Below are positions 5,033 through 7,021 of a stretch of DNA of 7,021 bases, one piece after another. A program made the translations under genes and the position numbers. Under the pieces are notes generated by a model that saw only the letters and a program-made list of their open reading frames with translations, was not told where the DNA came from and made no database searches. The stretch is from Methanobacteriota archaeon (lineage in GTDB: Archaea > Hydrothermarchaeota > Hydrothermarchaeia > Hydrothermarchaeales > BMS3B): NCBI GenBank assembly GCA_003229935.1, contig QIGD01000061.1:1-7021 (forward strand), in the 5' to 3' direction. How positions within the stretch are numbered: position 1 is the stretch's first letter; each line of letters begins with the position of its first letter.

Positions 5033-5699
5033 TGACATACTCCCATATCTTTTCCCGAAAAAATTTCCTCTTCCTTGATCATGCCGTCTACATGGTAAAA
5101 GTCAAGAACCTGAAGAAGCTCAGATGGTGCCTACACGACTACTGTACTGGGAAGATAACGCAGAAATGGGCTGCAAAATACCTTGGGATAACTCCCCGAA
5201 GATTCAGACAGGTCCTCAAAGAATACAAAAAAACTGGAATCATTCCCAAAATCAGCTTAAATCTTGGAAGGCCAAGACGTGAGATTTCTGATGAATGGAA
5301 AGACCTTGTAAAGTTAGAATATGGGAAATATAGACTTAATGCATTGTATTTAGAGAAAGTAATCTATGCAAAACACAAAATACGAATATCCCATAATACA
5401 ATACATAAAATCAGGCTTAAAAAGGGATTTGCTAAACGTCAGAAGAAGCGGAAGACAGGGAAACCCTGGATAAGATATGAAAGGAAGTATTCGTTATCAG
5501 CAGTACATATAGACCGGTATGATAGCAAGGTGAATAGAAAGCAGGTATATGTTGTTCTTGACGATGCCTCCAGAAAAGTTCTTTCATGTGGGGAATTTCA
5601 CCATGCCACAACAGAAAATTCAATAACCGTCTTAAAAAATGCAATAATGGTCAGCAGGGATTATTATTCCATTGATGCCGTAATAACCCAAGTCTGACA
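5033..5699 (+). mobile_element. IS481-type insertion sequence, internally deleted
   Basis: Boundaries are set by imperfect terminal repeats: TGACATACT at 5033-5041 and, on the minus strand, TGTCAGACT at 5699-5691 (7 of 9 identical). The transposase frame begins about 50 nt inside the left end. Its frame runs directly into the right-end sequence, so the distal third of the transposase is missing while the end appears kept. No target duplication is evident between the flanks (TTTCTAC on the left, GTTGAAT on the right). Confidence 0.5.
5092..5697 (+). pseudogene. Truncated IS481-type DDE transposase (201 codons)
   Basis: Residues about 12-62 form a helix-turn-helix ending in the LGRPRR linker seen in IS481/IS630-like archaeal transposases. 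Next come a helical region with HNTIHKIRLKKGFAKR, the conserved WIRYERKYSLSAVHID with first catalytic Asp at D141, and the core strand YVVLDDASRKVL followed by TTENSITVLKNA. Family members continue with xxxITDHGSxF, where the Asp is the second catalytic residue; here the frame reads AVIT then QV and a stop, so it ends exactly before that Asp. Intact members are about 300 aa. The second Asp, the Glu and the C-terminal segment are therefore absent, and no other frame downstream restores them. The protein cannot catalyse transposition, though the DNA-binding half could still be made. Confidence 0.85.
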
Positions 5700-5912
5700 G
5701 TTGAATAGAAATAAGAGTTCTTAGTCACTTTATTTTATGACCTCAACTGGATAGTTTAAATAGGTGTTCTTAGTTCAGTTTGTTCATGAAAAATCAAATA
5801 TCCCTAAGAACAAAAGTAATTATACTGAACGACAATAATGAGCTTCAGGCATAAACAATATTTCTCCTTGAAATTCTATTAAAAGCATATTTTTAATTCT
5901 ATTGTTTTTTTT
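5700..5912. other. Intergenic stretch between two transposase remnants, with short repeats
   Basis: No gene is visible. GTTCTTAG occurs at 5717-5724 and 5766-5773, and its reverse complement CTAAGAAC at 5804-5811. GTTCAGT at 5773-5779 has its reverse complement ACTGAAC at 5824-5830. These may be the ends of the IS4-like element to the right or of another lost insertion. Confidence 0.4.
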
Positions 5913-7021
5913 CTAATCAAAGTTGCTGTAAATTCTTCTAAAAGCACTACTTGACCTTATCAGGCTAAGTTCTCCAATCTTGTATGCAGTCAGTGCATTA
6001 AGTTGGTGTAGAATCTCCCCATCCCGATAAAAATGTGTGCCCATCCTTCGCCTTTATGTGGCATCATTGTCAAGGCATAATTGTAATCCAGACCAAAACG
6101 TCTCTCTATCGCCGTCTGGGCATTATGTAACCTATCTAGATAAGGCCATATTTCCCTGGGAAGATATTCACCCCGGAAGTGGTATCCATTTGGTGTCACT
6201 ATTACTTCTCCAACAGCATTGTCCCGGGCATGGATGATTGGTATTTTACCAGAGTCCAATATCATCTGATTGTTTTCATGACTGTCAGGCCCAGCGTCAC
6301 TTAACACTGCGATGAAATCCTTACCATTCCCACGAATGAACTTTTTGAATGTATGTGGGAATACAGTGTGGTCACTAAGTCTAGCATTATAGGGTTGAAA
6401 GTGGTCTGGCAAGCCCCAGAGAGCATCAAGGATACTAGAGTTGGTGTATCCGCTGCCTTTGAACCGGGGCTTCATGTATGGTCCTGCCTGATGGTCTTTT
6501 GTGAAATAAACCCTGAAGAAGCGGCGATCCCATATCTTTAAAGGAGAACCCATGAGTCCATAAGCATAGCATTCAGCCCTCCTCTGCAAGAAATAACAGT
6601 CCAAACCCTTTCCCGCTATTTCGAGAAGTCTGAGATACTGCCGCCCAGAAGGTACGCGCTTATCCTCGATGCTAATATCATGCTTCAAGCTAGAATCTTC
6701 AAGCCAGAGGGGATGCTTAGGTATGGCTTCCTTAATCCTTCCTAACTCTGCTTTGAAAATGTCTTTGTTGGTGAAACTTCCAGTAGGGGAGTTCAAATGG
6801 TGAAGCTTTTGGAGATAATCTAAGTACGAGAAGTCATTGAAGTTAAAGATATCCTGGAGATATCCCTTATTTTTTGTTTCTTTGAACTTCTGCCCCTCGA
6901 AGCCTATTGGCTTCCGCTTGTGGAGAAGACGGTAGGCTAAACCTTTGAGGTATCTTCTTGTGAAGTTATCAAGGCGTGATTGCTCCTTGGAAAGAGACCG
7001 TTGTATCACTTTTTTGACGTG
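5913..7021 (-). pseudogene. IS4-like DDE transposase, frameshifted near its 3' end, 5' end at window edge
   Basis: The frame enters from the right edge. A GTG at 7007-7009 could start a 339-aa product, but the frame is open further upstream, so the true start may lie outside. The N-terminal half is basic and unrecognised. The DDE core is seen in FIAVLSDAGPDS with the second Asp at D238 (GTG numbering), like the DAGYDS motif of IS4/IS5/IS1182 relatives, and in AIERRFGLDYNYAL with the Glu at E302. The first Asp is uncertain; D161 in IWDRRFF is a candidate. The frame stops at TGA 5990-5992 after FYTNLMH. Moving by one base at about 5999-6001 restores NALTAYKIGELSLIR and 28 residues in all, ending at TAG 5913-5915, which fits the usual C-terminal NxxALxAYKxG helix. 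So a one-base deletion has removed the tail. The catalytic part is intact, so the lesion may be recent. Base composition is less AT-rich than the left part of the window. Confidence 0.8.

Noticed and set aside
6037..6541. Plus-strand open frames opposite the IS4-like transposase
   Set aside because: Antisense of a frame with DDE motifs; no ribosome sites.

Overview
The window looks archaeal. The integrase has a TATA box (GTATATATAG) about 26 nt upstream of its ATG and no Shine-Dalgarno, as expected for a leaderless archaeal mRNA. Other genes have GGAGG-type Shine-Dalgarno sites. The set of a zinc-ribbon tyrosine recombinase, an IS481-type transposase with an archaeal look, a TnpB tail and a UbiB/phasin-like pair also fits an AT-rich euryarchaeote or related lineage. 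I cannot name the genus.

Layout. (1) 1-768, plus strand, very AT-rich: a proteasome/HslV-like Ntn-hydrolase reading frame that enters from the left edge and is interrupted by one in-frame TAG at 183-185, followed at once by a 52-aa lysine-rich protein with a strong Shine-Dalgarno. (2) 769-1355, no convincing gene: a promoter, a five-codon minicistron, a 32-nt tandem repeat, stem-loops and two copies of a 12-bp palindrome, GAGAA(CC/GG)TTCTC. (3) 1356-1541: a three-repeat CRISPR mini-array with no cas genes in view and a plausible archaeal TATA box 25 nt before its first repeat. (4) 1592-2782, minus: a full-length tyrosine recombinase with a C-terminal zinc ribbon and coiled coil; the third copy of the palindrome lies in its last codons. 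(5) 2843-2953: a 36-codon fragment resembling a TnpB C-terminus, followed by a 20-bp perfect palindrome. (6) 3024-4976, minus: a two-gene operon of a small phasin-like protein and a UbiB/ABC1 atypical kinase; this is the only housekeeping-like block. (7) 5033-5699: an IS481-type element cut off at its second catalytic aspartate but keeping a candidate end. (8) 5913-7021, minus: an IS4-like DDE transposase gene with a frameshift near its 3' end, running to the window edge.

Taken together, a chromosomal operon is flanked on both sides by decayed mobile DNA, with an AT-rich accessory segment on the left carrying integrase, orphan CRISPR array, palindromic sites and Ntn-hydrolase pair. The most interesting points are the orphan mini-array abutting the integrase, the palindrome family around them, and the single amber codon in an otherwise well-conserved Ntn-hydrolase frame. 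No complete new system can be demonstrated from this window alone.
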